Below are positions 24,264 through 33,391 of a DNA stretch of 64,000 nt, piece by piece. Source of the DNA: Polaromonas sp. JS666 (GTDB taxonomy: Bacteria; Pseudomonadota; Gammaproteobacteria; Burkholderiales; Burkholderiaceae_C); assembly GCF_000013865.1 (NCBI RefSeq), contig NC_007949.1, forward strand, positions 186,001 through 250,000, given 5' to 3'. The stretch's first letter is position 1; each line of letters begins with the position of its first letter. A model generated the notes under the pieces. That model had not been told where the DNA came from and searched no databases. It saw only the letters and a list, made by a program, of their open reading frames with translations. Position numbers and translations under genes: made by a program.

Positions 24264-24914
24264 ATGAACGCCCCGCTTCTTCTTGAGCGCCCGCAGTCAC
24301 TCACCGACCTTGCCTACGAGCGCTTGCGGGAAGGGATCGTGGTGGGCGAACTGAAATTGGGTGAGCAGGTGTCCGAGGCGCAGCTGGCCCAGCGCATGGG
24401 CATCAGCAAGACACCGGTACGTGAAGCGCTGGTGCGTTTGAAGATGGAAGGACTGGTGGACATCTACCCGCAGCGCGGCACCTTCGTCTTCAAGCTCACG
24501 CCGGAGCAGGTAGGGCAGTTATGTCGCTATCGCGCCATGATTGAGGTCGCCGCCCTGCGCGAGGCCGCCGTCACCAACCGCAAAGAGCTGATCCGCCGCA
24601 TGCGCGAACACATGGTGGAGATGGTGGCCGCCGAAAAAGCCCGCGACGTGAACCGGCTATCGCGTATCGACATGAATTTCCACCACGAATTTCTGAACTG
24701 CTGCGCCAATCCCTATCTGCGGGGCGGCTACGAACTGATCCGCTACCAGCTGATCGCCCTGCGCCACCGTTCGCCCATTGAGAACATGGTGGACAGCCAC
24801 CAGATATTGGTCGACGCCCTGGAGCGCAAGGATGTGGACACCGCCTCCACATTGCTTCACGAGCATGTGTTGGAGAACGAGGCCAGATACAGCGCAGCGT
24901 GCGCCGTCTCCTGA
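24264..24914 (+). CDS. GntR-family regulator, FCD type
   Basis: 216 residues from the ATG at 24264; a TTG four codons upstream is also in frame. The N-terminal winged helix is LTDLAYERLREGIVVGEL ... ISKTPVREALVRLKMEGLV ... PQRGTFVF. The C-terminal FCD domain carries the metal/effector residues as D..FH.EF, SHQ and H in LLHEHVLENE. It is divergent from the sugar-acid/TRAP operon and is the likely regulator, with a 2-keto or hydroxy acid intermediate as inducer (inference). Confidence 0.85.
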   Translation: MNAPLLLERPQSLTDLAYERLREGIVVGELKLGEQVSEAQLAQRMGISKTPVREALVRLKMEGLVDIYPQRGTFVFKLTPEQVGQLCRYRAMIEVAALREAAVTNRKELIRRMREHMVEMVAAEKARDVNRLSRIDMNFHHEFLNCCANPYLRGGYELIRYQLIALRHRSPIENMVDSHQILVDALERKDVDTASTLLHEHVLENEARYSAACAVS

Positions 24915-25001
24915 GCGCCTTACCGAGGCGGCCTGTCCGGGCGACTGACAAGTCGCCTCACGCTGGCATTTCACTCATCAAGTGAGTCGGCTTCCGGCGG
25001 C

Positions 25002-25331
25002 TTGGCCGCGGCAGACATGCCACAAATCTCGACGAGCAACGCGCGCAGCCTGGGCCTGACACAAACGCAAACGCTGCGCTACGTCATCGGCCCGCAAGCC
25101 CTGCGGCTGGCCGTTCCCAGTTTGTCGAACAGCCTGATCAAGGACACCTCGCTGGTCTCGGTGATTGCGGTGGGCGAGTTGATGCTGGCCACCAGGGAAG
25201 TCATCGCCACCACCTTCCAGCCCTTTCCGCTGTACCTAGCGGCGGCGAACATTTACTGGGCCATGAGCGCCTCGTTTGAAACGCTGCAGAAAAAGCTGGA
25301 AGTGCGGCTGAACCGCAGCTATTTGCGTTAG
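25002..25331 (+). pseudogene. C-terminal fragment of an amino-acid ABC permease
   Basis: The frame gives ARSLGLTQTQTLRYVIGPQA, then LRLAVPSLSNSLIKDTSLVS and a last membrane helix, which is the EAA loop and C-terminus of HisM/GlnP-type permeases. The N-terminal 120 residues, including the first membrane helices, are missing. The upstream 'MAAADMPQ' is flanking DNA. It marks an old deletion junction between the GntR gene and the recombinase remnant. Confidence 0.75.
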
Positions 25332-25876
25332 CTGCTGACGCCTGGCCAGTTGGCTACCTCATCAGCAATCACTGATCCACTTCTGTTTCGATGCTGGCAC
25401 TGCCCCACCTCAATTGAATACGGGCGTTTGCGATTTGACTCTTGACTATCCCGCATTGCAGCGGGTCAGCAGTTGATTGAAGAAGGACGTCTTCAGCCTT
25501 GACGTGATGCCCGCTCGCACATGAGGGGACCCGGCTACTTCGTGTTTGACCACGTCTCCGCGTTCGAAAAGCTCACAGCATTCGCAGTGGGCATGAGCAT
25601 GGTTCGCGCCTTGCGCCCGTTCGCCTGAACGCGGTGGGCAGCCAACGGCCAATTTGGTCTGACTGACACCGCCTGCCTCGAAGCGGTCGCTCACTGCCGA
25701 CCGCTCCTGGCCGGGACTGCCAGTTCGCTGCCTTACCATGAAGCCGCCCTTCGATCCGAGCGCCAGGCCGTCCATGAAATCACTCCGCCGTTGCAAATTG
25801 CTGCGAAACAGGCTGCACCGCCCGGTCGGCACAGTTGAGGTCGACGGCCGGGTGGCCAGCCCGCTGTAGGCCTCGA
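25332..25876. other. scar region without a supported gene
   Basis: About 545 bases between two gene fragments. A minus-strand frame (25446-25832) has no recognisable domain and lies downstream of the recombinase remnant. I think it is non-coding trailer DNA of a lost element. Confidence 0.35.
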
Positions 25877-26005
25877 TCAGATCTCAGTCTGTTCGGAAAT
25901 CCCCAAGGCATCGTCCACCTCAATGCCGAGATAGCGCACTGTCGACTCGAGTTTGGAATGTCCAAGCAGCAGTTGCACTGCACGCAGGTTCTTTGTGCGC
26001 CGGTA
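25877..26005 (-). pseudogene. C-terminal remnant of a tyrosine recombinase/integrase
   Basis: Read on the minus strand, the frame ends YRRTKNLRAVQLLLGHSKLE, STVRYLGIEVDDALGISEQ and TEI before a TGA (25877-25879). LLGHSKLESTVRYLGIE carries the conserved His and catalytic Tyr of the box II region in plasmid and island integrases. Only about 42 residues remain and upstream codons are broken by a stop, so it is a remnant. It supports the view that integrated elements have been lost here. Confidence 0.7.
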
Positions 26006-26118
26006 GGGGTTCAAAGTAGCCGACGGCTTTCATGGAAGTACTTTCAGGTTGAAGGAGTATGAAATATGCAGCCAGTGTCACGGTTTGATAAGAAGCGAAA
26101 TTTCGCTATGTCTATCAA

Positions 26119-27033
26119 ATGAAAATTGAAAATGTCGAAGACATCCGCGTGCTGGTCGAGACCGCGCGCTGCGGCACGCTGACGGCCGCCGCTGCCAGCG
26201 CCATGCTTAAGCGGCTAGAGGCGCAACTCGGTGCTCGTCTGTTTGAGCGTTCAACACGCGCGATGCGCATCACACAGCAAGGGCAGACGCTGCTGGACTA
26301 CGCCACCCGCGCGCTGGAACTGCTTGAAGAAGGCGAGGCCCAATTGAGCAGCGACAGCCGCTCTCTGATGGGAACGGTGCGCGTAGCGGCTCCATCGGAC
26401 CTCACGCGCAGCGTGCTGCTGCCCTGGTTTGACGATTTCATTTCAGCCCATCCAGGCGTGCGGCTGGCCCTGACGGTGACCGACCGGGTGCAGGACGTAA
26501 TACGCGACACAGTCGATCTCGCGTTGCGCTACGGCGAGTTGAGCGATTCCCGCCTGGTAGCGCGCTCCCTCTTCACGACGCGGCGGGTACTGTGCGCCTC
26601 GCCCGCTTATCTCAAGTGCCATGCAGCCCCGCTCACACCGCAGCAACTCGGCCAGCACAACTGCCTGACCTTTCACCTGAACAATAAGCGCTATGCCACT
26701 TGGCGCTTCGAAAAGGGTGGCGAGTGGACCGAGGTGCGCATTGATGGCGACCGCGACGCCGATGACGCCGCCATTGCCCATCAATGGGGGCTTGCGGGCG
26801 AAGGGCTGCTCTACAAGTCGGAACTCGATCTGGTGCACGACCTTGCCTCGGGCGCGCTGCTGCGCCTCTTGCCAGGCTGGAATGGCGAGCACTACCCGCT
26901 CAATGCCATCCTGCCCAGTAACCGCTTCGTGCCGGCGCGCGTGCGCGCGCTGGTTGATTTTCTCGCTGCCCGGTTCACGGCGCTGGAGGCTCAAAAACCC
27001 GGGGCACCTACAGCCCGCGGCTTGAAGCGATAG
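26119..27033 (+). CDS. LysR-family regulator with shortened helix-turn-helix
   Basis: 304 residues. The effector-binding domain is complete (LMGTVRVAAPSDLTRSVLLP, VDLALRYGELSDSRLVARSL, GLLYKSELDLVHDLASGALL). The DNA-binding domain is not: family members read about SLTAAARxLxISPAAxSAxLKRLE, whereas here TLTAAA joins ASAMLKRLEAQLG directly. This removes about 9-10 residues that include the turn (26176-26200, in a GCCGCC-rich stretch). DNA binding is probably lost. The frame is otherwise open, so it is a recent deletion. It converges with the MRJP-like fragment. Confidence 0.75.
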   Translation: MKIENVEDIRVLVETARCGTLTAAAASAMLKRLEAQLGARLFERSTRAMRITQQGQTLLDYATRALELLEEGEAQLSSDSRSLMGTVRVAAPSDLTRSVLLPWFDDFISAHPGVRLALTVTDRVQDVIRDTVDLALRYGELSDSRLVARSLFTTRRVLCASPAYLKCHAAPLTPQQLGQHNCLTFHLNNKRYATWRFEKGGEWTEVRIDGDRDADDAAIAHQWGLAGEGLLYKSELDLVHDLASGALLRLLPGWNGEHYPLNAILPSNRFVPARVRALVDFLAARFTALEAQKPGAPTARGLKR

Positions 27034-27175
27034 ACAAGGTATGGGGCCTTGTTCTTGGCCACACCATCAGCCTGCAGCGCACTGGTCAGCGGCAGCTGGG
27101 CTGCACCTGTGTACATATAGCCGTCGCTGTTGTAGGTCACACCGTCAGGCCAACTCATGGCGGCATCACTCACTA
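26991..27175 (-). pseudogene. MRJP/yellow-like gene fragment cut by an insertion sequence
   Basis: The minus-strand frame MSWPDGVTYNSDGYMYTG, then AQLPLTSALQ and PYLVYRFKP, matches the C-terminal blade of bacterial major-royal-jelly-type beta-propellers. The frame stays open through the TA target site (27174-27175), and continues beyond the IS at 28000-28090 (RRSLAPLTSDAAMSWPDG when rejoined). The rest of the gene is missing, so the IS hit an already short or since-deleted gene. Confidence 0.55.
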
Positions 27176-27999
27176 GGGCCTGTTAACACAAATGCAGTCC
27201 ATCGGCGATCAGCGCGAAGCTGATGAAACCGACGAACATCACGTCGAGTTTCTCGAAGCGAGAGAAGATACGGCGATAGCCCTTCAGGCGCCGGAACAGT
27301 CGCTCCACCTCATTGCGGCATTTGTACATCTTACGGTCGTACTCCCAAGGCTCGACTCGCGTCTTCAGAGGCGGCACGACGGGGATAAAGCCCAGATCGA
27401 GCGCGAGCTGCCGAGTCTCATTGCCTTCGTAGGCGCGGTCCATGAGCAAATGAAGCGGTCGATCCGGCGCACCCAGGCGGCTGAGGAGCGCGCGCCCCGC
27501 GGGCGCATCGTGCGCCTGGCCGGGCGACAGCGAAAACGTTACGGCCGTTCGAGCATCCGCGGCAACCATATGAATCTTGGTGGTCCACCCGCCTCTGGAT
27601 TTTCTGATGGACTGGGGGCCGTTTTTTTTAACGCCCCGGTGCCATCGGGGTGCACCTTCACGATGGTGCTGTCCAGCGACACGGCCTCGATCCTGATGCG
27701 CACCACCTGGGCTTGCTGAAGTTCTGCGAAGACGCGGTCCAGCACGCCGCTCTTGGACCAGCGGTTCATGCGCGTGTAGATGGTGTGCCAGTTGCCGAAG
27801 CGCTTGGGCAGGCCGCGCCACTTGCAGCCGTGCTCGGCGACATACAGGATGGCGTTCAACACACTCAGATTCGACAGGCTGACATTGCCGCGTTGCAGCG
27901 GCAAGCAGTGCTCGATCTGGGCAAACTGGGCTTGAGTGATCTCCATGTATGAAGTATCTCGCTCCATTCATGATCAACTCAATTAGTGTTAACACGCCC
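27176..27999 (-). mobile_element. IS5-family (IS427-type) insertion sequence
   Basis: 824 bp bounded by GGGCCTGTTAACAC (27176) and its inverted counterpart GTGTTAACACGCCC (ending 27999), 13 of 14 matching. It is flanked by TA on both sides (27174-27175, 28000-28001), the target duplication expected of this group. It contains two overlapping transposase frames on the minus strand, joined across a run of eight A. Confidence 0.85.
27183..27946 (-). CDS. IS5-family transposase, two frames (programmed frameshift)
   Basis: The first frame begins MEITQAQFAQIEHCLP at 27946 and carries ILYVAEHGCKWRGLPKRFGN, FNRW-type helix and the first catalytic Asp (SLDSTIVKVH). The second frame continues TTKIHMVAADARTAVTFSL, the Asp of LLMDRAYEGNETR and the Glu of KCRNEVERLFRRLKGYRR, ending at 27183. 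The frames overlap at the A8 run (27632-27639), a typical slippage site, so one fused protein is made by frameshifting. Every catalytic residue is present, so the element may be active. Confidence 0.85.
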
Positions 28000-28115
28000 T
28001 AGTCAAGGGCGCCAGTGAGCGTCTGGTGGGGTGACTTGTGGCGGTGAGTGGCCTATTGATCAGGCTGAGTCTGAGAAATACTACCTGTCCGGACGACCAG
28101 AGACTGCCGCGCTCA

Positions 28116-29105
28116 TCAATCGAGACGAATCTTCGCCCCCTCCGCTACCTTTTTCCACTTGATCAATTCCGCTCGCAGAAACGTGTCGAATGCTTCCGGT
28201 GTACCGCCCACAATCTCCGCGCCCAGCCCTGTCAGTTTTTCGGCTACATCAGGCGTCTTTAAGGCCTTGTTGATTTCTACGTTGATCTTGGCAATAACAT
28301 CCACGGGGGTTCCCCGGGGAACCATCAAACCGCCCCAGGACACCGCTTCGTAGCCTTTTATCCCGAGTGCCTCGTCCACCGTCGGAACATCAGGCAACGA
28401 TGCGATCCGCTTTTGGCTGGTAACCGCTAGCGCCCGGAGTTTCCCGTTCTTGATATGTGGTACTCCCGCAAGCGCCGTTGGTAGTGCGATCGCAATTTGC
28501 CCTCCCATCACATCAGTGATCGACGGTGCATCGCCCTTGTATGGTACGTGCAGCATCCTGACATCGGTCATCGCTGCGAGCAACTCACCAGCCAAGTGAT
28601 TGCTAGCTCCGTTTCCGGCTGAGCCAAAGGTAATTTGTCCTGGTTTTTCTTTCGCCATGACAATCAGTTGCGCCAGATTTTTAATTGGAGAATCGGACGA
28701 CGTCACGATCACCAGCGGGACGATGGTAGTGAGAATGACCGGGGCAAAATCCTTGGCCGTGTCGTAGGGCAGCTTGCCATAGACCGCCGGATTTATGGCG
28801 TTCGGCCCAAGATTGGCCATCAGGACTGTATAGCCATCGGCTGGGGATTTTGCCACCAACTCGTTGGCCACGATGCCATTGGCTCCGGGACGATTTTCAA
28901 TGACGACCGTCGTGCCCCACGCTTGGCTCATCTTCATGCCAAGCAGCCTGGCGGTGACGTCCGAAGCACCACCAGGTGGATACGGAAGAACTATACGCAT
29001 GGTCTGCGTGGGCCAGTCTTTGGCCATGGCGGTTTGACCGCCGAAGAGGGAGCCGAAGAACATGAGCGCCGTGGCAATCCGGCAAAGGTATCGGGTCATC
29101 GTCAT
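28116..29105 (-). CDS. Bug-family (TctC) periplasmic substrate-binding protein
   Basis: 329 residues with a signal peptide (first 28, ending TAMAK). Bug signatures are MRIVLPYPPGGASDVTARLL, VIENRPGANGIVANELV, SPADGYTVLM, ITFGSAGNGASNHLAGEL, HVPYKGDAPSITDVMGGQI and KLRALAVTSQKRIASLPDVP. Bug receptors bind carboxylates in two small pockets and either feed a TctAB permease or act as sensors. No tctAB genes are in this window. It is the last gene of a minus-strand set with a CoA-transferase and an FAD oxidase. Confidence 0.92.
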   Translation of the reverse strand: MTMTRYLCRIATALMFFGSLFGGQTAMAKDWPTQTMRIVLPYPPGGASDVTARLLGMKMSQAWGTTVVIENRPGANGIVANELVAKSPADGYTVLMANLGPNAINPAVYGKLPYDTAKDFAPVILTTIVPLVIVTSSDSPIKNLAQLIVMAKEKPGQITFGSAGNGASNHLAGELLAAMTDVRMLHVPYKGDAPSITDVMGGQIAIALPTALAGVPHIKNGKLRALAVTSQKRIASLPDVPTVDEALGIKGYEAVSWGGLMVPRGTPVDVIAKINVEINKALKTPDVAEKLTGLGAEIVGGTPEAFDTFLRAELIKWKKVAEGAKIRLD

Positions 29106-29163
29106 TGAGAGTCTCCTGGTGATAATTCGTAAATGGGGTTGGTAGCCTTGATCCTGTTTCGTT

Positions 29164-30387
29164 TCAAATCACTCCTTTTTTCTTGGAGTGGGCAATTCTT
29201 TCTGCGGACCAACCCAGTTCTGTGGTCAGTATTTCGTCGGTGTGCTCGCTCAGCGCCGGGGGAGCACGCCGATAGTGGATGCTGGATCTCGAAAACTTGA
29301 TGGGATTGGCGATTTGCGGGGCCGAGACACCGCTTGTATGAGGCAGCGAAAAAACCATGCCGCGGGCCAGCACGTGCTCGTCCGCCAGCGCTTCGGGAAT
29401 GGACTGGATCGGACCGCATGGCACCCCCGAGCGTTCGAGTTGATCCAGCCAGTGCCTCTTAGATGCACGGACGAACAATTCAGACAAGGCGGGAATGAGC
29501 GTTGCGCGGTGCTGCAGCCGCTGGGCGTTGGTGGCGTACCGTTCATCATGGGTCAATTCTTCTACGCCGAGCGTGCGGCACAGCGCAGCGAATTGGCGGT
29601 CATTCCCGACAGCAACGATCAGCTCACCATCGCTGGCGGCAAAGGACTGGTAGGGGGCGAGGTTGGGATGCGCATTACCCCATCGCTTCGGTGGCTTTCC
29701 CGATACGAGGTAGTTGGATGCCTGGTTGGCGAGCCAGGAGACCTGGGTGTCGAGCAGGCTCATGTCGATGTACTGGCCCTTGCCGCTGCGGGTTCGTTCG
29801 AACAACGCACTGACGATGGCGACCGAAGCGTACATGCCGGTCATCAGATCGGAGATCGGCACGCCGCATTTCTGGGCGCCCCCGCCGGGCTGGTCGTCAC
29901 TTTGCCCGGTGATGCTCATCAGCCCGCCCATCGCCTGGATCACGAAATCGTAGCCCGCTCGGCTGCTGTAGGGGCCGGTTTGGCCGAAACCGGTGATCGA
30001 GCAGTAAACCAGGCCCGGATTGATTTCGCAGAGTGCGGCGTAATCCAGGCCATAGCGCTTCATGTCGCCGAGTTTGTAGTTCTCCACGAACACATCGACT
30101 GTCTTTGCCAACTCGCGCAGAATGCCCTGGCCTTCCGGCGTGCTGATATCGATGGTGATAGACCGCTTGCCTCGATTGGCAGAGAGAAAATAGGCGGATT
30201 CGGCCGTTGCCGAACCATCCTCGCGTGCCAGAAAGGGCGGTCCCCACCCTCTGGTATCGTCTCCGCCGGCGGGTCGTTCGACCTTGATCACATCGGCACC
30301 CAGATCGGAAAGTAGCTGCGTACTCCACGGCCCCGCGAGGATTCGACTGAGATCAAGTACCTTGATGCCGGATAAGGGTCCTGCCAT
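29164..30387 (-). CDS. CaiB/BaiF family (class III) CoA-transferase
   Basis: 407 residues. The family start GIKVLDLSRILAGPWSTQLL and LGADVIKVERP are clear, as are ANRGKRSITIDIST, VENYKLGDMKRYGLDY and SITGFGQTGPYSSRAGYD. The catalytic Asp lies in VPISDLMTGMYAS. Class III transferases move CoA between carboxylic acids, for example formyl, succinyl or mesaconyl acids. With the neighbouring FAD oxidase and Bug receptor, the operon probably activates an imported organic acid. The acid is unknown. Confidence 0.9.
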   Translation of the reverse strand: MAGPLSGIKVLDLSRILAGPWSTQLLSDLGADVIKVERPAGGDDTRGWGPPFLAREDGSATAESAYFLSANRGKRSITIDISTPEGQGILRELAKTVDVFVENYKLGDMKRYGLDYAALCEINPGLVYCSITGFGQTGPYSSRAGYDFVIQAMGGLMSITGQSDDQPGGGAQKCGVPISDLMTGMYASVAIVSALFERTRSGKGQYIDMSLLDTQVSWLANQASNYLVSGKPPKRWGNAHPNLAPYQSFAASDGELIVAVGNDRQFAALCRTLGVEELTHDERYATNAQRLQHRATLIPALSELFVRASKRHWLDQLERSGVPCGPIQSIPEALADEHVLARGMVFSLPHTSGVSAPQIANPIKFSRSSIHYRRAPPALSEHTDEILTTELGWSAERIAHSKKKGVI

Positions 30388-30411
30388 GATGTGCCTTCTT
30401 TGTGTAGCCCA

Positions 30412-32016
30412 TCAGCTCGGATCGAACAGGACGCCCGGGTTGAGAATCTGCTTCGGATCGAAAGCCATCTTGGCTGCTTTCATCGCGGTGCAGAACAGTT
30501 CCGGCCGCTCCTTGTCATACCAGGGTCGATGGTCCCTTCCCAGAGCGTGGTGGTGGGTGACTGTGCCACCCGCATCGACCATGGCCTGCTCGGCGATGCG
30601 CTTGATCGCCATGTATTGCTCGGGAATGCGTGACTTGTCGCCATAGGCAAACCAGGTGAAGTACGGCGCCGGGCCATCCGGATACAGGTGAGTGAAGCGG
30701 CAGGTGACTGACCCCTTGCGCCCCGTCACTTCCCGGATGGCGCGATGGGTTTCGGCCTTGACATGGTCGCGCAATGCGGCAAATTTGTCCCACGTGACGG
30801 CGGTCTCCATCGTTTCGCGCATCACGCCGCGCGCGATGGCGTATTCGCGCAGAAAGGGCCCGCGCAGGAATTTGTTGCGCCAGTTGGTCGTGCCGGAGTC
30901 CGATCCCGCCGCCTTGTCGTTCAGCGTTTGCGCGTCCCACTCGCCGGAGCATTCGGCGCAGATTTCCAGTGCGCGGTTCATCCAGACATCGACCGGGTGG
31001 TCGGCCGATTCAAAGCCGAGCACCAGAATGTCGTAGCTGCCGTCGCTGGACCCGGTGTAGGCCGCCTCTTCCCGCTCGATCAGGCGGGCGTTGGAGGGAT
31101 TCAATCCGGACTGTGAGAGCAAGCGGGTCGCTTCGACCGCATTTTCATAAACGCTGAAGCGCACGGTCGTCATCTTGCGGAAGACCGGACGGCGATGAAG
31201 TCTGACCCAGGCTTCGGTGATGATCCCCAAGGCTCCCTCGGAGCCAAGAAACAGCCGGTCGGGATTGGGGCCGGAGCCTGACACCGGGAAACGGCGCGAT
31301 TCGATGTTGCCCGAGGGAGTAACCACCTTGAGACTTTGAACATGGTCATCGATTTGCGTATAGGCCGTGGCGAAATGACCTGCGGCGCGGGTGGCAATCC
31401 ACCCGCCGAGTGATGAGAACTCCCAAGCTTGCAGGAAGAAGCGCATGGTCAGTCCAGTGGGCTTGAGCTGCTTTTCCAGGCTAGGGCCGAGAACACCGGC
31501 CTGAATTCGCGCTGACTGCGACTTGGCATCCACTTCCAGTACCTTGTCGAAATGCTTCAGGTCGATGGTGACGACACCGCGGTACCGGTCGTACTCGGGC
31601 GGATTGACACCCCCAACGACGCTGGTTCCGCCGCCGTACGGGATGGCAGCCAGATTGTGTCGGCCGCACCAGTCGTACAGATCAACGATGTCTTCTTCCG
31701 TTCTGGGGTACGCAATGACGTCGGGCGGGTTGCGAAACTCCTTGCGCAGCGCCCGCGCCACGTCGACTGTGCCTGCCCCATAGGTGTGGTACAGGCGATC
31801 GTATTTATCGGTCGTACACATTGCCGCGAGGGACGCTGGCGGCTGGATGCGCGGCGCGCGAAGGTCGATGTCCTCTTCCTTAGGAAACGGCATTGCTTCG
31901 AAGTGATCAATGCCAAGCATCCGGCTCCATGCGGATTCGAATTCGGCGGTTTCTTCCGGCGGAACCGTGTCTCCTTCATAACCCCACCCATAGAATTTTC
32001 GGCGGCGCTCTTGCAT
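30412..32016 (-). CDS. FAD-linked oxidase, alkyl-DHAP synthase/D-lactate DH-like
   Basis: 534 residues. The PCMH-type FAD domain has VIAYPRTEEDIVDLYDWC, the pyrophosphate loop PYGGGTSVVGG, GVLGPSLEKQLKPTGLTM, GGWIATRAAGHFATAYTQID and LFLGSEGALGIITEAWVRLH. The C-terminal cap ends AFDPKQILNPGVLF. The N-terminus (RRKFYGWGYEGDTV) is typical of the bacterial branch related to alkyldihydroxyacetone-phosphate synthase. It is likely to oxidise a 2-hydroxy acid. It is the first gene of the operon; a perfect palindrome (32097-32114) and a divergent LysR gene lie upstream. Confidence 0.85.
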   Translation of the reverse strand: MQERRRKFYGWGYEGDTVPPEETAEFESAWSRMLGIDHFEAMPFPKEEDIDLRAPRIQPPASLAAMCTTDKYDRLYHTYGAGTVDVARALRKEFRNPPDVIAYPRTEEDIVDLYDWCGRHNLAAIPYGGGTSVVGGVNPPEYDRYRGVVTIDLKHFDKVLEVDAKSQSARIQAGVLGPSLEKQLKPTGLTMRFFLQAWEFSSLGGWIATRAAGHFATAYTQIDDHVQSLKVVTPSGNIESRRFPVSGSGPNPDRLFLGSEGALGIITEAWVRLHRRPVFRKMTTVRFSVYENAVEATRLLSQSGLNPSNARLIEREEAAYTGSSDGSYDILVLGFESADHPVDVWMNRALEICAECSGEWDAQTLNDKAAGSDSGTTNWRNKFLRGPFLREYAIARGVMRETMETAVTWDKFAALRDHVKAETHRAIREVTGRKGSVTCRFTHLYPDGPAPYFTWFAYGDKSRIPEQYMAIKRIAEQAMVDAGGTVTHHHALGRDHRPWYDKERPELFCTAMKAAKMAFDPKQILNPGVLFDPS

Positions 32017-32096
32017 TGTGAATCTCCTGATGCTGTCGTTAATTTCACTGCAAAGTCTGCAGATGTGTGCGTATTTGACGGTAGAACATCAAAAGA

Positions 32097-32114
32097 TGAA
32101 AATGATCATTTTCA
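32097..32114. promoter_or_regulatory. perfect 18-bp palindrome, LysR operator candidate
   Basis: TGAAAATGATCATTTTCA is fully self-complementary and lies between the divergent FAD-oxidase gene (start 32016) and the LysR gene (start 32160). Its place between the two starts is where LysR proteins normally bind. Confidence 0.6.
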
Positions 32115-32159
32115 ACACAAATCATTGATGGCATCGATTGATTGGGCGTCAGGAAAAAT

Positions 32160-33065
32160 ATGGAACTCAGGCATTTGCGTTATTTCGTGGCCTTGGCTGA
32201 ATGCCTGAACTTCACCCGTGCCGCGGAACGGGTGCACGTCACCCAATCCACCCTGTCTCACCAGATTCGGCAACTCGAAGAGGAGATTGGTGAGCTTCTC
32301 TTTGAGCGGGTCGGCAAACGCGTCTTGATCACAGAGCAGGGGGAGTTGTTTCTCGGCTACGCCGCCAAGGCGCTGAAAGAAGTTGATCAGGGCCTGGGTG
32401 CATTGAAGGAGTCGTCCCAGGGTCTCACGGGCAAGTTGCGAATCGGCTCCACACATACGTTTAACCAGGGATTCATTCCTGAATGCATTGCAACCTTGTT
32501 GCTGCGGCACCCCACCGTGAAAGTGGTCGCGAACGAGTTCACTGCTGATGACATAGGAGACAGGCTTGCATCCGGGACGCTCGATCTTGGGATTTCCTAC
32601 CGGCCCGGCACCGTGGGCGATCTGTGGTTCGAGCCCTTGTACAACGAGCAAATGGTCTTGGTTGTCGCGCCCCAGCATCCCTTGGCCGGTCGCAAGCGGA
32701 TCCGGTTGGTGGAGCTTCATCGGCAGCCTCTGGTGCTGCTGCCGGAAACTTTCGCAACCCGCACCATGCTCGATGAGTGCTTTCGTGCATGTGATGCCGA
32801 GCCTCTCGTAGTGGTGGAAATGAATACGCTCGCTCCCATGTTGGCACTGGTGGAAAGAACGCAGATCGGCGCCATCGTGTCCGAGAACGCGGTACGGGAG
32901 CGCTCCGCGTTGTGCGCCATCCCGCTGGAGAGTCCAACGCCCATGCGTACGCCGGGAATTCTCTGGAAGCGCGATGTAGATAAAACGGCGCCCATGCGCG
33001 CGTTCGCCTCCATCGTCCGCGCGATTGCACGCAGCAGCAGATTGCGCCGCCCGGCGCCGGGCTAG
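32160..33065 (+). CDS. LysR-family regulator, CynR-like
   Basis: 301 residues from the ATG at 32160; a longer frame from 32142 reads through the intergenic region. The intact helix-turn-helix is MELRHLRYFVALAECLNFT, RAAERVHVTQSTLSHQIRQL. The effector domain includes GKLRIGSTHTFNQGFIPECI and LDLGISYRP. It is divergent from the CoA-transferase/FAD oxidase/Bug operon with a palindrome in between, so it is the likely activator of that operon. Confidence 0.88.
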   Translation: MELRHLRYFVALAECLNFTRAAERVHVTQSTLSHQIRQLEEEIGELLFERVGKRVLITEQGELFLGYAAKALKEVDQGLGALKESSQGLTGKLRIGSTHTFNQGFIPECIATLLLRHPTVKVVANEFTADDIGDRLASGTLDLGISYRPGTVGDLWFEPLYNEQMVLVVAPQHPLAGRKRIRLVELHRQPLVLLPETFATRTMLDECFRACDAEPLVVVEMNTLAPMLALVERTQIGAIVSENAVRERSALCAIPLESPTPMRTPGILWKRDVDKTAPMRAFASIVRAIARSSRLRRPAPG

Positions 33066-33391
33066 AACCAACCAATACCTGGCGCGACGCTGAACAAGTA
33101 CCCGCAGGGCACGCAAGTGGACTGATGACGGGTTGATTACTGGCAAAGAGGTCGTGATGGGATTCGCGTGGCCCCGTGGGCCCCGATTGCCGCACCAATG
33201 GATGCGCCGGTGCAATCAGCCGTTGCCGGCCCCGGACCACACCAGACGCAGGTTGGCGCGCCTCTTTTCGCCACTCGTAAGTGCCAACTTGCGGCTCAAA
33301 GAAATGAGTTGACGTGAATACGTATTCACAGTCTAATTAAATATAGATTTTTGCCACTAACACTGTTATGACTACGTATTCAAAAAATGAC
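33066..33391 (+). promoter_or_regulatory. LacI-type operators upstream of the regulator gene
   Basis: GTGAATACGTATTCAC (33314-33329) is a perfect 16-bp palindrome. TGACTACGTATTCA (33369-33382) is a one-mismatch second copy of its core, 55 bp downstream, just before the LacI gene start. Paired sites at this spacing suit looping and self-repression. The 33066-33313 part shows nothing else. Confidence 0.6.

Noticed and set aside
29188..30315. 375-codon plus-strand frame opposite the CoA-transferase gene
   Set aside because: Antisense to a gene with complete class III CoA-transferase motifs.
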